Source: JACJYC01 sp964558465 (GTDB lineage Bacteria; Bacteroidota; Bacteroidia; Chitinophagales; Saprospiraceae). From it: a stretch of DNA of 64,000 nucleotides. The notes beneath the pieces are model-generated. The model saw only the letters and a list, made by a program, of their open reading frames with translations. It was not told the DNA's origin and made no database searches. Below are positions 9,052 through 19,540 of the stretch, piece by piece. The stretch covers positions 48,190 through 112,189 of the forward strand of contig CAZLEF010000006.1 in the NCBI GenBank assembly GCA_964558465.1, read 5' to 3'. The stretch's first letter is position 1. Each line of letters opens with the position of its first letter. A program made the translations under genes and the position numbers.

Positions 9052-10806
9052 TTAATGCTCCTGGGTGAGTTTGATTTCGCTGACGGATGCCCCGGAAGGC
9101 ACCATTGGAAATACATTGTCTTCTTTTTCCACCTGTACATGAAGCAGGTACGGACCGCTGGCGGCCAGCATTTCTGCAACAGCGCCTTTTAATTCTTCTG
9201 GTTTCGATATCTTCCTTCCGGGAACGCCAAACCCTTCCGCAATCTTCACGAAATCAGGGTTTTTCAATTCTACGGATGAATAACGCCGGTCAAAAAACAA
9301 TTGCTGCCATTGCCGAACCATGCCAAGGAAGTTATTGTCCAGAATAACAATTTTGACGCCAACCTCCCATTGGGAGCACATGCCCAATTCCTGCAAAGTC
9401 ATCTGAAAGCCTCCATCCCCGATAAAGGCCACTACCTGGCGGTGGGGTTGAGCCAGCTTGGCGCCAAATGCAGCCGGCAGCCCGTAACCCATCGTACCCG
9501 CGCCTCCGGAAGAAACCCACTGATTCGTATCCTCAAACCGGTAATAACGTGCAGCAACCATTTGGTGCTGACCTACATCGGTTGCAACAATCGCCAGACC
9601 CTCTGTCTGATCGCAAACCTCTTTTACCACCATGCCCATCCTGATCTGATTGTCAGCGCCTGGTTGCATGTCTTTGTGGATCACCAATTCCGTTTCGGTC
9701 CGGAAACATTCGCGAAAGGACTCTATCCATTCCGGATACGTTTTTTCGTGTACAAGCGGCAGCAACTCTTCCAGCGCCAATTTGGCGTCGGAATGCACGG
9801 CAACGGTTGCTTTTACATTTTTGTTGATCTCCGAAGCGTCAATTTCGATATGAATAACCTTTGCCTGTTTGGCATAACTGTCCAGGCGGCCGGTTACCCG
9901 GTCATCAAACCGCATGCCGACAGCAATCAGTACGTCGCACTCGTTTTGTTTGATATTCGGGCCGTAATTGCCGTGCATGCCCAGCATGCCCATGTTTAAA
10001 GGGTGGCTTGCAGGAATGGTCGACAACCCGTGGATGGTACAGCCAACGGGGATGCCTGTTTTCTCGATAAAATGTCTGAATACCTCTTGGGCGTGGGCAA
10101 TCTGTATGCCATGTCCGGCGAGGATCATCGGCTTTTGCGACGAATTGATCAGATCGGCAGCTGCCTGAAGGGATTCCCTACTTGGTTTGGGATAGGGATG
10201 GTAACTGCGGATATAGGGCTTTTTCTCGTAGGCGAACTCGAATTTTTCAATCTGCGCATTTTTGGTAATGTCAATAACTACCGGCCCCGGCCGTCCGGAA
10301 TTGGCGATATAAAAGGCCTTGGCAAAAACGGATGGAATTTCAGCGGCCCTGGTGACCTGGTAGTTCCATTTGGTCAATGGAATGGTACAGTTAATGACAT
10401 CCGTTTCCTGGAACGCATCAGAACCCAGGAGATGACTGGCCACCTGCCCGGTAATGCATACGAGCGGGGTGGAGTCCATCATGGCGTCGGAAATACCGGT
10501 AATGAGATTGGTGGCGCCTGGGCCGGAGGTAGCCATGCAAACACCGGTTTTCCGGGTTACCCTGGCGTAGCCTTCGGCAGCATGGATGGCGCCTTGTTCG
10601 TGCCGGGGCAGGATATGCCGCAATCTGTCCTGGTAATCATACAAGGCGTCGTATACGGGCATAATAGCGCCTCCGGGATACCCGAAAATGGTATCGACCC
10701 CCTCTTCTAACAAACAACGCAGAACCGCTTCTGCTCCGCTGATCTGTTGAGCAGGGGGCGTCGGAACGGGTTCGAAATCCATCTGATTTTTGCTAATGGC
10801 ACTCAT
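9052..10806 (-). CDS. ilvB: Acetolactate synthase large (catalytic) subunit
   Basis: Thiamine-diphosphate enzyme of 584 residues that condenses pyruvate to 2-acetolactate, or pyruvate with 2-ketobutyrate, the first common step to valine, leucine and isoleucine. Visible hallmarks are the N-terminal [15 protein letters not shown] with the catalytic glutamate in [15 protein letters not shown], a central FAD-binding-type domain ([15 protein letters not shown]), and the C-terminal ThDP/Mg motif [12 protein letters not shown] followed by [14 protein letters not shown]. It lies 18 bp after ilvD and 10 bp before ilvN, in an ilvDBN operon. Confidence 0.96.
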   Translation of the reverse strand: MSAISKNQMDFEPVPTPPAQQISGAEAVLRCLLEEGVDTIFGYPGGAIMPVYDALYDYQDRLRHILPRHEQGAIHAAEGYARVTRKTGVCMATSGPGATNLITGISDAMMDSTPLVCITGQVASHLLGSDAFQETDVINCTIPLTKWNYQVTRAAEIPSVFAKAFYIANSGRPGPVVIDITKNAQIEKFEFAYEKKPYIRSYHPYPKPSRESLQAAADLINSSQKPMILAGHGIQIAHAQEVFRHFIEKTGIPVGCTIHGLSTIPASHPLNMGMLGMHGNYGPNIKQNECDVLIAVGMRFDDRVTGRLDSYAKQAKVIHIEIDASEINKNVKATVAVHSDAKLALEELLPLVHEKTYPEWIESFRECFRTETELVIHKDMQPGADNQIRMGMVVKEVCDQTEGLAIVATDVGQHQMVAARYYRFEDTNQWVSSGGAGTMGYGLPAAFGAKLAQPHRQVVAFIGDGGFQMTLQELGMCSQWEVGVKIVILDNNFLGMVRQWQQLFFDRRYSSVELKNPDFVKIAEGFGVPGRKISKPEELKGAVAEMLAASGPYLLHVQVEKEDNVFPMVPSGASVSEIKLTQEH

Positions 10807-10824
10807 GGTTCGCCGGATTTTATT

Positions 10825-12504
10825 TTAAAATTCGTCTGTTACGCAGCCTTCGCTGGCCGAAGACACGGTCATGGCATATTTTCTCAATAACCCGGAAGTA
10901 GCCGGGAGCGGAGGCGCTGTCCAGGCAGCCCTTCTTCTGTCGGTTTCCTGCTGATCGATATGGGCATGTATACGGTTATTAGCGGCGTCGATGGTGATCA
11001 GGTCTCCATCCTGTAACAAAGCGATCAAGCCTCCTTCCTGGGCTTCAGGGGTGATATGCCCGACCACAAAACCATGGGTTCCGCCGGAAAAACGACCATC
11101 GGTAATCAAAGCGACGGAACTGCCAAGTCCCTCTCCCATAATGGCCGAGGTGGGTTTCAACATTTCTGGCATTCCGGGGGCGCCTTTGGGACCGCAATAA
11201 CGGATCACCACCACATCGCCCTTTTGCAGTTTTTTATTTTTAATGGCTTCGTTCACGGCTTCTTCCCCGTCAAACACCCTTGCGCGGCCCTCAAAAAGCT
11301 CACCTTCTTTGCCTGTTATTTTGGCGACGGCGCCTTTTTCAGCCAGGTTGCCATACAGGATTTGAATATGTCCGGTGGGTTTCAAAGGGGTGTCAACAGG
11401 GCGGATAATGGTTTGCCCGCCAGATAGCGGTGCGGCCCCTGCCAGGTTCTCGCCCAGGGTTTTACCGGTTACGGTCAGGCAATGACCATGTAAAAACCCG
11501 GCTTCCAACAGCAATTTCATGACCGCCTGTACGCCGCCAACCCTGAAAAGGTCTTCCATTACATATTTGCCGCTTGGTTTAAGGTCGGCAAGAAAGGGTG
11601 TTTTTTGGCTGATGCGCTGGAAGTGGTCAATGGTCAAAGGCACGCCAACCGACTTGGCAATGGCAATGAGGTGAAGTACAGCATTGGTGCTGCCGCCCAG
11701 GGCCGTCACCACGGTTATGGCATTTTCGAAGGCTTCCGGGGTCATGATGTCCCGGGGTTTGATATCTTTCTCCAATAAATGCCGGATGGCCTTACCGACC
11801 CGGTGGCAATCATCCAGTTTTTCCGGACCGTTCGCAGGAAAAGAGGCATTATTGGGCAGGCTCATGCCCAGCGCTTCAATCGCAGAAGCCATGGTGTTGG
11901 CGGTGTACATGCCTCCGCAGGCGCCCGGCCCCGGGCAGGCATTGTTGACCACCCCCCGGAAATCTTCCTCTGAAATGCTGCCTGCAATCCGCCTGCCCAG
12001 CGCTTCAAAGGCAGATACCACATCCAGCGCCTGGCCTTTGTAATGCCCGGGGCTGATGGTGCCGCCATAAACAAGGATGGCAGGCCGGTTCAGGCGGCCG
12101 ATTGCCATCATGGCGCCAGGCATGTTTTTATCGCACCCGACAACAGGCACGACCGCGTCGTACCATTGGGCGGAAGCCACCGTTTCAATTGAATCAGCAA
12201 TGATATCTCTTGAAGGAAGGGAATACCGCATTCCGGAAGTACCCATTGAAATTCCGTCGCTCACCCCGATGGTGTGGAAAATCAACCCTACCAGGTCATT
12301 CTCCCCTACCCCTTGTTTTACAATTTGTGCCAGGCCGTTGAGGTGCATGTTGCAGGGATTACCCTCCCAACCGGTGCTGACAATGCCGACCTGGGCCTTT
12401 TGCATATCCGCAAGCGATAACCCTGCGCCCATCAGCATGGCTTGTGCGGCGGGTTGGGTTTCATCCTGCGTTACCCGGCGGCTATATTTATTCAATCCAT
12501 CCAT
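10825..12504 (-). CDS. ilvD: Dihydroxy-acid dehydratase
   Basis: Fe-S dehydratase of 559 residues making 2-keto acids from 2,3-dihydroxy-isovalerate and -methylvalerate, the third step of valine and isoleucine synthesis. Cluster-type cysteines appear in [17 protein letters not shown] and [18 protein letters not shown]; the C-terminal [19 protein letters not shown] is also diagnostic. First gene of the ilvD-ilvB-ilvN set. The 142-bp upstream interval holds no obvious leader peptide or T-box, and no exact TAnnTTTG on this strand. ilvC and ilvA/leu genes are not in the window. Confidence 0.96.
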   Translation of the reverse strand: MDGLNKYSRRVTQDETQPAAQAMLMGAGLSLADMQKAQVGIVSTGWEGNPCNMHLNGLAQIVKQGVGENDLVGLIFHTIGVSDGISMGTSGMRYSLPSRDIIADSIETVASAQWYDAVVPVVGCDKNMPGAMMAIGRLNRPAILVYGGTISPGHYKGQALDVVSAFEALGRRIAGSISEEDFRGVVNNACPGPGACGGMYTANTMASAIEALGMSLPNNASFPANGPEKLDDCHRVGKAIRHLLEKDIKPRDIMTPEAFENAITVVTALGGSTNAVLHLIAIAKSVGVPLTIDHFQRISQKTPFLADLKPSGKYVMEDLFRVGGVQAVMKLLLEAGFLHGHCLTVTGKTLGENLAGAAPLSGGQTIIRPVDTPLKPTGHIQILYGNLAEKGAVAKITGKEGELFEGRARVFDGEEAVNEAIKNKKLQKGDVVVIRYCGPKGAPGMPEMLKPTSAIMGEGLGSSVALITDGRFSGGTHGFVVGHITPEAQEGGLIALLQDGDLITIDAANNRIHAHIDQQETDRRRAAWTAPPLPATSGLLRKYAMTVSSASEGCVTDEF

Positions 12505-12646
12505 TTTAGGGATCTGTAATTTTGCAGCGGTAAAAATAAGACGGCTCTATGGTCCGCAGAATTCTTTTTGTGAAAGACTTACGACCTAGACGACAGGAAG
12601 AAATGAATTTAAATAACTAAATATCAACACTTTAAATACCTTCATC

Positions 12647-13507
12647 TTACGAATTGCAATATTGTTCAAGCCAATCGAGCAAAAGCGCTCTGAGCCGGCC
12701 GTCCTCGTGTGCCCAGGCGCAGGAATCCAGATGAGTGCCGTTGGGTACCACTTCGAACACCGTCGGGGCCTGATTCACTTCTTTCAGCTTTTGTATAAAC
12801 GAACAGGTTGATTTGAATTCCACCAGGCCGTCCTGTTCACCGTGGATGCATAACACGGGAATGCGTTCATGACTGGTCAACTGGTCGTAGGGGTTTGCCT
12901 GACTGAATAGCGGGCCTTCCCTTTGGCCCGCAAAACCGGTGAGCATCAGTGAAGGCGCCATCTGCCGAAGGTTCAAAGGCGCACCGCAAAGGAAAAGGCC
13001 TGCAAGGTCGGTCCTGGAAAGACCTGTGCCTTTTCTGGATTCCTCATCCAAAACGGTCAATGCGGCAAGGTTTCCGCCTGCCGACATGCCACCCAGTATG
13101 ATCCGCGGAGCAATACCCGATTCGGATTGACCGGCTGCCAGAATTTTTTTCAAAAGAGCGGCCAGGTCATTCCGGATATGGGTGAAATTATAAACAGGAA
13201 TGCGCCGGACGGACGGCAGGTAAACCTCATAACCCCGGGAAGCAAGAACTTTGGCGTTGGGCAGAAAAAACTCCGGTTTTCCAAACCGCCATCCGCCTCC
13301 GTGAAAGTATACAACCACCGCATGCTTACGCGGCGCCCCGGGCAGCGGGTTCACCCTGAGCAAATACTGCCGGCCATGTTTGCCGTATTGCAACCTTGTG
13401 ATTTTCAGGTCGCCAGTATCTACTCTGGACAAATTATACCAGAATCCGGGCAAAGAAACCATCTCATGGGCTCTGGTTCCTTTTGGAATGGGAATCGTGA
13501 TTTTCAT
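12647..13507 (-). CDS. Alpha/beta-hydrolase, hormone-sensitive-lipase-like esterase
   Basis: Cytoplasmic alpha/beta-hydrolase of 286 residues. From the ATG at 13507 (MKITIPIPKG), it has the oxyanion HGGGW motif at 69-73, nucleophile S142 in GGMSAGGN, acid D226 in HGEQDGL, and H259 in PNGTHLD, so the catalytic triad is complete. This combination is typical of the BD-FAE/HSL esterase group acting on short-chain esters. The upstream in-frame ATG at 13537 adds ten residues without family character. It lies between a small membrane-protein gene and ilvD on the same strand, with gaps over 100 bp, so probably a separate transcript. Substrate unknown. Confidence 0.85.
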   Translation of the reverse strand: MKITIPIPKGTRAHEMVSLPGFWYNLSRVDTGDLKITRLQYGKHGRQYLLRVNPLPGAPRKHAVVVYFHGGGWRFGKPEFFLPNAKVLASRGYEVYLPSVRRIPVYNFTHIRNDLAALLKKILAAGQSESGIAPRIILGGMSAGGNLAALTVLDEESRKGTGLSRTDLAGLFLCGAPLNLRQMAPSLMLTGFAGQREGPLFSQANPYDQLTSHERIPVLCIHGEQDGLVEFKSTCSFIQKLKEVNQAPTVFEVVPNGTHLDSCAWAHEDGRLRALLLDWLEQYCNS

Positions 13508-13620
13508 TTCCAATCCGGCGATTTGAAATAAAAACACAAGTTAGGAGGATTTTCGAAAAAAAAACCGGGAGGTTTGGACAGAAATGCCGACCGGATTCGC
13601 AGATCCTGAAAGAAACCGGA

Positions 13621-13854
13621 TCAGGAACCGGGAATCAGCCGTTTACCGGTTTCCACCAGTTTTTTGATCATTTGAACATCCGGGAGGGTGATCTCTTGCT
13701 GAAGGGTTTCCGTTGGTTCTTCCTGTTCAAGGGTTATCTGGCTGGTATCACGGTAGGTTTCCAACTGTTTTACCTGCTGAAGGTATACATAGGAAGATAT
13801 GCTGGCGGCGCCAATGAGAACAAGCAGTGCAGTGCGGGCAGATTTTTTTTCCAT
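13621..13854 (-). CDS. Small single-pass membrane protein, unknown
   Basis: A 77-residue protein I do not recognise. It has a short basic N-terminus (MEKKSAR), one transmembrane helix at about 8-27 (TALLVLIGAASISSYVYL), and an acidic, glutamine-rich soluble tail rich in predicted helix. The ATG is preceded by nothing unusual. It sits alone between the esterase and oligopeptide-ABC genes on the same strand. Real-gene status rests on membrane topology and lack of any competing frame. Confidence 0.55.
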   Translation of the reverse strand: MEKKSARTALLVLIGAASISSYVYLQQVKQLETYRDTSQITLEQEEPTETLQQEITLPDVQMIKKLVETGKRLIPGS

Positions 13855-14001
13855 GGCCTAATGATCAGTACAGTAGGTAAAATTATTCAGAATCAGGCGC
13901 TGGAGTTTATTTTTTTCGACAATCGCCGGTAAATACCAGACAAGATTCAATTTACATAGACGGTATAAACAGAAAAATCGTTGCTCAAAACGGCTTTTTT
14001 T

Positions 14002-15738
14002 TTAAAAAAAATTAATTTTTCCTGGTATTGCCGCAATCAACTTCCGGGTATAAGCGTGTTGGGGGTTTTGATACACCTGGTCCGGGTCGCCTTGTTCAAC
14101 AATTTTTCCGTTTTGCATCACCATGATCCGGTCACTGATGAATTTCACCACCGAAAGATCATGGGAGATGAACAGGTAAGTCAGGTTAAATTCTTCCTTC
14201 AAACCCGCCAGCAGGTTCAGGATTTGCGCCTGAATAGAAACATCCAGCGCTGAAACAGGTTCATCACAGACGATAAATTTGGGTTCAACAGCCAGCGCCC
14301 TTGCAATACAAACCCTTTGTCGCTGTCCTCCCGACAATTGAAACGGGTAACGGGGATAAAAATCGACCTGCAGCCCCGTTTTTTCCATCAATGCAAACAC
14401 TTTTTCCTTCACCTCCTGTTTTGAAAGGGAAGGACGATGAACCGTAATAGGTTCGGCGATTGAATCCCCGATCGGCAACTTTGGATTGAGCGAGCCATAG
14501 GGGTCCTGGAAAACAATTTGCATGTCGCTCCTGAGGGCCTTCCATTGCTGCTCATCTTTAGGGTCGATGGATCGTCCCTCAAAAGATATCCTGCCTGAAT
14601 CCGCCAATTGCAGTCCCAACAGAGCCCTGCCCAAAGTGGTTTTTCCGCTGCCGGACTCCCCTACCAGCCCCAGGCATTCCCCTTTTTTGATGGACAGGTC
14701 AATCCCTTCCACGGCATTCACCCAGGCCTTGGGGGCGCCTATCCAGGGGCCGGCCAAAGGGAAACGCACGTTGAGGTCCTCCGCCTGCAAAAGAAACGGT
14801 TGGTGGGCCAGAAACGCCTTCCTTGTTTTCAACGCTTGATCCGACATCTCAAAGGATTTGATCCGGTCGGCAAGGTTGTCGGGACCGGGGGTTTCAAACC
14901 ATTCAACGGTTGGCAGTTGTTTTAAACGCCGGTCAAGGGGCGGGCGGCAAGCCAGGAGGGCTTTGGTATAGGGGTGTTGCGGAGCGGAAAAAACAGTTTC
15001 CACGGGCCCGGATTCCACAATCCGGCCGTGCCGCATGATCAATACCCTGTCTGCCAACTCGGCAATGACGCCCAGATCGTGTGAAATGAAAACGACACCG
15101 CTTCCAATGGCCGCTTTCAGTTCCTTGAACAAGCTGAGTATCGTGCTTTGAACCGTAACATCCAGGGCAGTCGTCGGTTCGTCTGCGATCAGCACATCCG
15201 GACTGGAGGCCAGGGCCATGGCAATCATGACCCGTTGTCTTTGCCCGCCGGATAATTGATGCGGATAGGCATTGGCAATCCTGGCGGCGTCCGAAAGGTT
15301 GACTTGCTCAAATAGTTCGATCGTCCTTTCAAGGGCCTTTTTTGGGCTGGTTTTTTGATGGATTTCCAGGCATTCAGCCACTTGACGGCCGCACCTGAAC
15401 ACCGGATTGAGGGAAGTCATCGGTTCCTGAAAAATCATGGATAACCGGTTGCCCCTGTAGGTCCGGCGGGTATCCGGATCCATTTGCAATAAATCAACGG
15501 GGAGATCCTGTTCTTTCCCGCAAAACAGGATTTCTCCGGATGTGATCCGGCCCTGCCCCGGCAAAAGCCCCATGACGGATAAAGCCGTAACCGATTTCCC
15601 TGAGCCGGATTCGCCTACAATGCCCAGCGTCTCACCCCGTTGCAGGGTAAAAGAAATACCGTCAACAGCCGTGAACATCTCCTGCTTTCCGGGAAATTCA
15701 ATTTTCAGGTTTCTGATTTCGAGTAAATTTTCCGACAT
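14002..15738 (-). CDS. Fused dual ATP-binding protein of an oligopeptide/dipeptide ABC importer
   Basis: Tandem ABC ATPase of 578 residues, equivalent to DppD and DppF fused (as in YejF/GsiA), energising uptake of peptides or similar solutes. Each half has Walker A (GESGSGKSV and GESGSGKTT), signature (LSGGQRQRV twice) and Walker B ([12 protein letters not shown] and [12 protein letters not shown]), followed by the oligopeptide-type C-terminal region after the first half ([15 protein letters not shown]). ATG 15738 ([15 protein letters not shown]) is chosen over 15789. The permease and binding-protein genes are not adjacent, so they are encoded elsewhere. Divergent from the CHAT gene across 190 bp. 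Confidence 0.93.
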   Translation of the reverse strand: MSENLLEIRNLKIEFPGKQEMFTAVDGISFTLQRGETLGIVGESGSGKSVTALSVMGLLPGQGRITSGEILFCGKEQDLPVDLLQMDPDTRRTYRGNRLSMIFQEPMTSLNPVFRCGRQVAECLEIHQKTSPKKALERTIELFEQVNLSDAARIANAYPHQLSGGQRQRVMIAMALASSPDVLIADEPTTALDVTVQSTILSLFKELKAAIGSGVVFISHDLGVIAELADRVLIMRHGRIVESGPVETVFSAPQHPYTKALLACRPPLDRRLKQLPTVEWFETPGPDNLADRIKSFEMSDQALKTRKAFLAHQPFLLQAEDLNVRFPLAGPWIGAPKAWVNAVEGIDLSIKKGECLGLVGESGSGKTTLGRALLGLQLADSGRISFEGRSIDPKDEQQWKALRSDMQIVFQDPYGSLNPKLPIGDSIAEPITVHRPSLSKQEVKEKVFALMEKTGLQVDFYPRYPFQLSGGQRQRVCIARALAVEPKFIVCDEPVSALDVSIQAQILNLLAGLKEEFNLTYLFISHDLSVVKFISDRIMVMQNGKIVEQGDPDQVYQNPQHAYTRKLIAAIPGKINFF

Positions 15739-15928
15739 GATCCGTGCAGCCAATGGGATAAAAAATTCAAAGGGTGAAGATATAGACAAAACCGAATATT
15801 TGCTTTTCGGCCAAGGATCCTTATAGGTATTGCGCAGATAAAACGAGGCGCATGGGCAGAATTTGCGGACAGTTTATTAATTTTACCATATAATTGCCGG
15901 TTAATACCACCGAAACATCCTTGATCGT

Positions 15929-17797
15929 ATGCCCGTACCTTTGCTTTATTTTACATTTGCCAATCAGGCGGATAATCATTTGCCGCTGCTCAGGGAAGAA
16001 CTTGATCAAATCAAGGATATTTTACGACCTGCCGAAAGCAGAGGGTTTATCAGGGTTGAACGGGAAGAAAGCACCCGTACCGCCGATATCATAAAGACCC
16101 TGGCCGCTTTTCCCGACCAGATTGCGGTCTTTCATTACAGCGGTCATGCCGGCCATCATTTGCTTGAACTTGAGGACGGCCCAGCACAATCAGGCGGTCT
16201 GGCCAAACTGCTTGGCGGGCAAAAAAACCTGGTTCTGGTCTTTTTGAATGGGTGCTCCACCAAGGGGCAGGTGGAACAATTGCTGAAGGCCGGCGTCAAG
16301 GCCGTCATTGCTACCTCCGTACCGATCCAGGATGACAAGGCCTCGCTGTTTGCTACTGCCTTTTACAGGGCGCTCAGCAATAAGAGAGGGATTTCAAGGG
16401 CTTTTCAGTTTGCTGCCGCTTCGCTGGAGACCGCCAGATCCGGCATACCGGAGCCACAAATATTTCGCGGATTCGACCTGAGCGCAGGAGAACCTGAGGA
16501 GATCCTGCCCTGGGGGTTATACATCCCGGCTGCTCATTTTGATGAGACTGCCAACTGGTCGTTACCCTATTATCGCGAAATTGGTTTGCCGGCCGATATG
16601 ATTTCCTATATCAACCAACGGCTCCATCTGAATAAATATATTGTCCTGGTGCTGGATGAAATGTGCCGTTACAACAAGGATATTTACAGCCAGATGGTTG
16701 AAATCCGCGAGGGCAATGAAGAAAAAAAAGATTCCAGCACTTACCTCGACCTGGTTATCCAGAATTTTCCGTGGGTGATCGGGGCCCAGTTGCAGTTGTT
16801 GCGCCAGCACAATAAGGCTGACAGCGGCAGGCTCGAACAGTTGCTCAGCGTTTATGTCTCCCTGGCCATGACCCTGTATTATATCCTGCTTTCTGATTGC
16901 TGGGATGAGAAAAGAGAACTCCGCTTCCCGGTCGGAAACGGATTCAATAAAAATTTGCTGCCTGGGAAAGAGAATATCCGGGAATTCGACTTCTTCGCCA
17001 CCATGCTGGATATTTACCGGCTCATGACGGAGATGGACGCCTCCTTTTTTATGCCGGAAACGGTCAGGTTTTGTCAGCAACTCGAAGACAAAAACACCCA
17101 TGCGGCTAAAGCATGGGCATTTTTTGAAAAGTTGAAAAAGAATTTTGAACAGGCTGCAAATCAGGATATTGAAAAACTTTGCCTGTCGGCCGAACAGGCG
17201 CTGGCAATCCTGTTGAAAGAAGCGGCCTTTCTGGCTGATTACAAAATGTTGACGGTCCGGAATATTTCCATCGATTACCCAAGGCACGCAAAAGAGGTGT
17301 ACGAATTGAAGCTCGGGGCCCTTAACGCTATTGTCAGCACCAGCCTGAGCTTGTACGAAGATGTGGATAAAAGAAGGAAGAGCTCCTACGCAAATTGCAA
17401 TTCCGTGATCCTTGCACCGTCAGAAAAAGACATGCGCCAAACCCTGAACCTTTCGCCGTTTATCATCGATAAAAACGCTTTTCTCAACAACGATCATATC
17501 GATGCGTTCTTTTTTACTTACGAAGACCAGGGACGGTATTATTATCTGACCACCAACCACGGCTTCTTTCAGGCCCTGGACAACGAAAAGGGCACCGATA
17601 TCATCGACACCAGCCTGACGATGGCGGATTTTGAAGAGGGCGCCAATATTACCCGCAACTCCGGCGGCGGTGATTCGTTTGGATTTGAGGATGCGTTTGG
17701 CTTGCCCGGCGCAACCCCGGCACTCAAGGACAGCCCCAAAGCTTTTGCCTTGCTTGAAACCCAATTTGAACAACTTAAAACCGATTTCAACCTGTAA
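15929..17797 (+). CDS. CHAT-domain (caspase-like) protease
   Basis: Protein of 622 residues with an N-terminal CHAT domain, a caspase/separase-clan cysteine peptidase fold. The His-Cys dyad is present: H73 in HYSGHAG and C109 in VFLNGCSTKGQ; the fold continues to about residue 180 (KAVIATSVPIQDDKAS, then FYRALSNKRGISRAF). Residues 200-622 are mostly helical with no domain I recognise; near the C-terminus there is a glycine/serine stretch (RNSGGGDSFGF) before a final helix. Its stop codon overlaps the next start (TAATG), so it is translationally coupled to the STAND NTPase. In this family such proteases are usually activated by a partner sensor; that the neighbour is that sensor is inference. 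Confidence 0.85.
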   Translation: MPVPLLYFTFANQADNHLPLLREELDQIKDILRPAESRGFIRVEREESTRTADIIKTLAAFPDQIAVFHYSGHAGHHLLELEDGPAQSGGLAKLLGGQKNLVLVFLNGCSTKGQVEQLLKAGVKAVIATSVPIQDDKASLFATAFYRALSNKRGISRAFQFAAASLETARSGIPEPQIFRGFDLSAGEPEEILPWGLYIPAAHFDETANWSLPYYREIGLPADMISYINQRLHLNKYIVLVLDEMCRYNKDIYSQMVEIREGNEEKKDSSTYLDLVIQNFPWVIGAQLQLLRQHNKADSGRLEQLLSVYVSLAMTLYYILLSDCWDEKRELRFPVGNGFNKNLLPGKENIREFDFFATMLDIYRLMTEMDASFFMPETVRFCQQLEDKNTHAAKAWAFFEKLKKNFEQAANQDIEKLCLSAEQALAILLKEAAFLADYKMLTVRNISIDYPRHAKEVYELKLGALNAIVSTSLSLYEDVDKRRKSSYANCNSVILAPSEKDMRQTLNLSPFIIDKNAFLNNDHIDAFFFTYEDQGRYYYLTTNHGFFQALDNEKGTDIIDTSLTMADFEEGANITRNSGGGDSFGFEDAFGLPGATPALKDSPKAFALLETQFEQLKTDFNL

Positions 17798-18867
17798 TGC
17801 AAAGTCCGTTCAAATTCCTGGATGCCTACGGCAAAAACGACCTGAACCGGTTCTTCGGCCGGGAAAAAGAGACCGCTCAATTGTACAATTCGGTTTTTGC
17901 CTCCAATTTGACCTTGCTGTACGGCGCATCGGGCACGGGAAAGACCAGCCTGATCAATTGCGGGTTGGCCAATAAGTTTTATGACACAGACTGGCTGCCC
18001 CTGTTCATCCGCAGGGGCGACAACCTGAACCTTTCGTTTAACGCTGCATTAACCTCGGCTGCCATCAGCCCCCCGAATGTGCCCGATGCGGAGGAAGACC
18101 CCATTGAGGACCGGATCAGGCGACTTTATCACGACCATTACAAACCTGTCTACCTCATCTTCGACCAGTTTGAAGAATTGTTTATCCTTGGAAAAAAGGA
18201 GGAACAGGTTCTTTTTTATCAAACCATTGCAGGGTTGTTGTCCGCCGGCCTTCAGGCAAAAATAATCCTGATTGTGCGGGAGGAATGGATCGCCTGGCTG
18301 AATGACTTTGAAAAATATGTTCCGACGCTTTTCGACAACCGCCTCAGGGTTGAGCGGATGAACGACCTGAATATCGCGCGGGTGATTGCCGGGACCGCAA
18401 CTGCTGAAGGCATAGAGATCCGCCCGCCCAGAGAGACCATCCTGGCCATCATCGATAACCTCAGGGATAAATACGAGCGCGTAGACCTGACCAACCTTCA
18501 AGTGTACCTCGATCGTCTTTACAGGAAGTTTGCGGAAAAAGCTGCCGCTCCGGAAAGTAAAGTGGTTTTTACACCGGAATTGGTACAAGAGGTAGGAAAA
18601 ATGGAAAACGTGCTTTCCAGTTTTTTAGACGAGCAACTGGCCGAAGTGGAAGCTGGGCTTGGGAAGGTCGGAGTTAACAACGCAAAAGGGTTGCCCCTTG
18701 AAATTTTGTTTACCCTGGTAACCGAAGACGGCACCAAGCAGGGAATGGACGAACAGGAGATTCTCAGAAACCTCTCTCCGAACCGGCAATTGACCGGCAC
18801 ACAGTTGACCTATTGCCTGAACGCGTTCAAACGCCTCCGGCTTTTAAGGGAACTCGGGGATAGCTAA
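17797..18867 (+). CDS. nSTAND-type P-loop NTPase, apparently lacking its sensor half
   Basis: STAND-class NTPase module of 356 residues. It begins FKFLDAYGKNDLNRFFGRE, a typical nSTAND1 lead-in, then Walker A GASGTGKTS at 43-51 and Walker B LIFDQFEE at 120-127, a winged-helix-like C-terminal part and the end RLRLLRELGDS. Related proteins usually continue with a YELxHDxxA segment, a membrane helix and WD40 repeats; here the frame stops, and that continuation appears as a separate gene at 21735. It overlaps the CHAT stop by one base and is 15 bp before the response-regulator gene. Likely role: NTP-driven switch controlling the CHAT protease (inference). Confidence 0.85.
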   Translation: MQSPFKFLDAYGKNDLNRFFGREKETAQLYNSVFASNLTLLYGASGTGKTSLINCGLANKFYDTDWLPLFIRRGDNLNLSFNAALTSAAISPPNVPDAEEDPIEDRIRRLYHDHYKPVYLIFDQFEELFILGKKEEQVLFYQTIAGLLSAGLQAKIILIVREEWIAWLNDFEKYVPTLFDNRLRVERMNDLNIARVIAGTATAEGIEIRPPRETILAIIDNLRDKYERVDLTNLQVYLDRLYRKFAEKAAAPESKVVFTPELVQEVGKMENVLSSFLDEQLAEVEAGLGKVGVNNAKGLPLEILFTLVTEDGTKQGMDEQEILRNLSPNRQLTGTQLTYCLNAFKRLRLLRELGDS

Positions 18868-18882
18868 CCAAAAACCTGAAAT

Positions 18883-19527
18883 ATGAAAGATAAAGAAACG
18901 ATCCGGATCCTGATTGTCGACGACCAGCAAATGTGGCTGGAGGCGCTCACCGCTCTTTTGTCTACGATCGACGGGCTGGAAGTTTCAGGCAAAGTGACCG
19001 ACGGTGAAAAAGCGCTGGAATTCTGTAAATTGAACCAACCGGATCTGATCTTGCTGGACCTTGGCCTGACGGGGATGGACGGTTTTGAAACCCTTGAAAA
19101 ACTGATGCAGCAAAATGGCGAACTGAACGTCATCATGTTAACCGTTCACGAAGATTACGCCTCTATCCAGGAAAGCATGCAAAAAGGCGCCAGGGGATAT
19201 GTACTAAAAATCAGCAGCAAGGAAGAACTGGAAGAGGCGATCCGGGTGGTGCACTCCGGAAAACGGTATTTCGACGCTCGCGTCAGGGATATTATCACGG
19301 ATAGCATGACGGGACCCGTAAAAAAACAGGGGCCTTCCCCGCTCACGCCCCGCGAGACCGAGGTCCTCTCTTTGCTGGCGGCCGGCAAAACCAGCGGCGA
19401 TCTGGCGCGGGAATTGTATCTGAGCATCAATACTATTGAGACCCACCGCAAGAACATTCTTGCAAAGCTGAATGCTAAAAATATTGTCGAAGCGATCCAG
19501 ATGGGTAAAGACCGGCATTTGATCTAG
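18883..19527 (+). CDS. NarL/LuxR-family response regulator
   Basis: Two-component response regulator of 214 residues. Receiver domain 7-125 with acidic pair D13/D14, phospho-acceptor D59 (LILLDLGLTGMDG) and conserved lysine region (GYVLKISSKEE). C-terminal LuxR-type helix-turn-helix (LTPRETEVLSLLAAGKT, then LYLSINTIETHRKNI). It follows the STAND gene by 15 bp and so is probably the third gene of that operon. Its likely partner is the histidine kinase that converges on it 13 bp downstream; such HisKA_3 kinases pair with NarL-type regulators. Confidence 0.94.
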   Translation: MKDKETIRILIVDDQQMWLEALTALLSTIDGLEVSGKVTDGEKALEFCKLNQPDLILLDLGLTGMDGFETLEKLMQQNGELNVIMLTVHEDYASIQESMQKGARGYVLKISSKEELEEAIRVVHSGKRYFDARVRDIITDSMTGPVKKQGPSPLTPRETEVLSLLAAGKTSGDLARELYLSINTIETHRKNILAKLNAKNIVEAIQMGKDRHLI

Positions 19528-19540
19528 CGGTCAACGCCCC

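Noticed and set aside
15936..15959. Two exact TAnnTTTG matches (TACCTTTG, TACATTTG) at the CHAT start
   Set aside because: They lie inside the coding sequence just after the ATG, and neither has a TTG at the right distance; probably chance from codon use.
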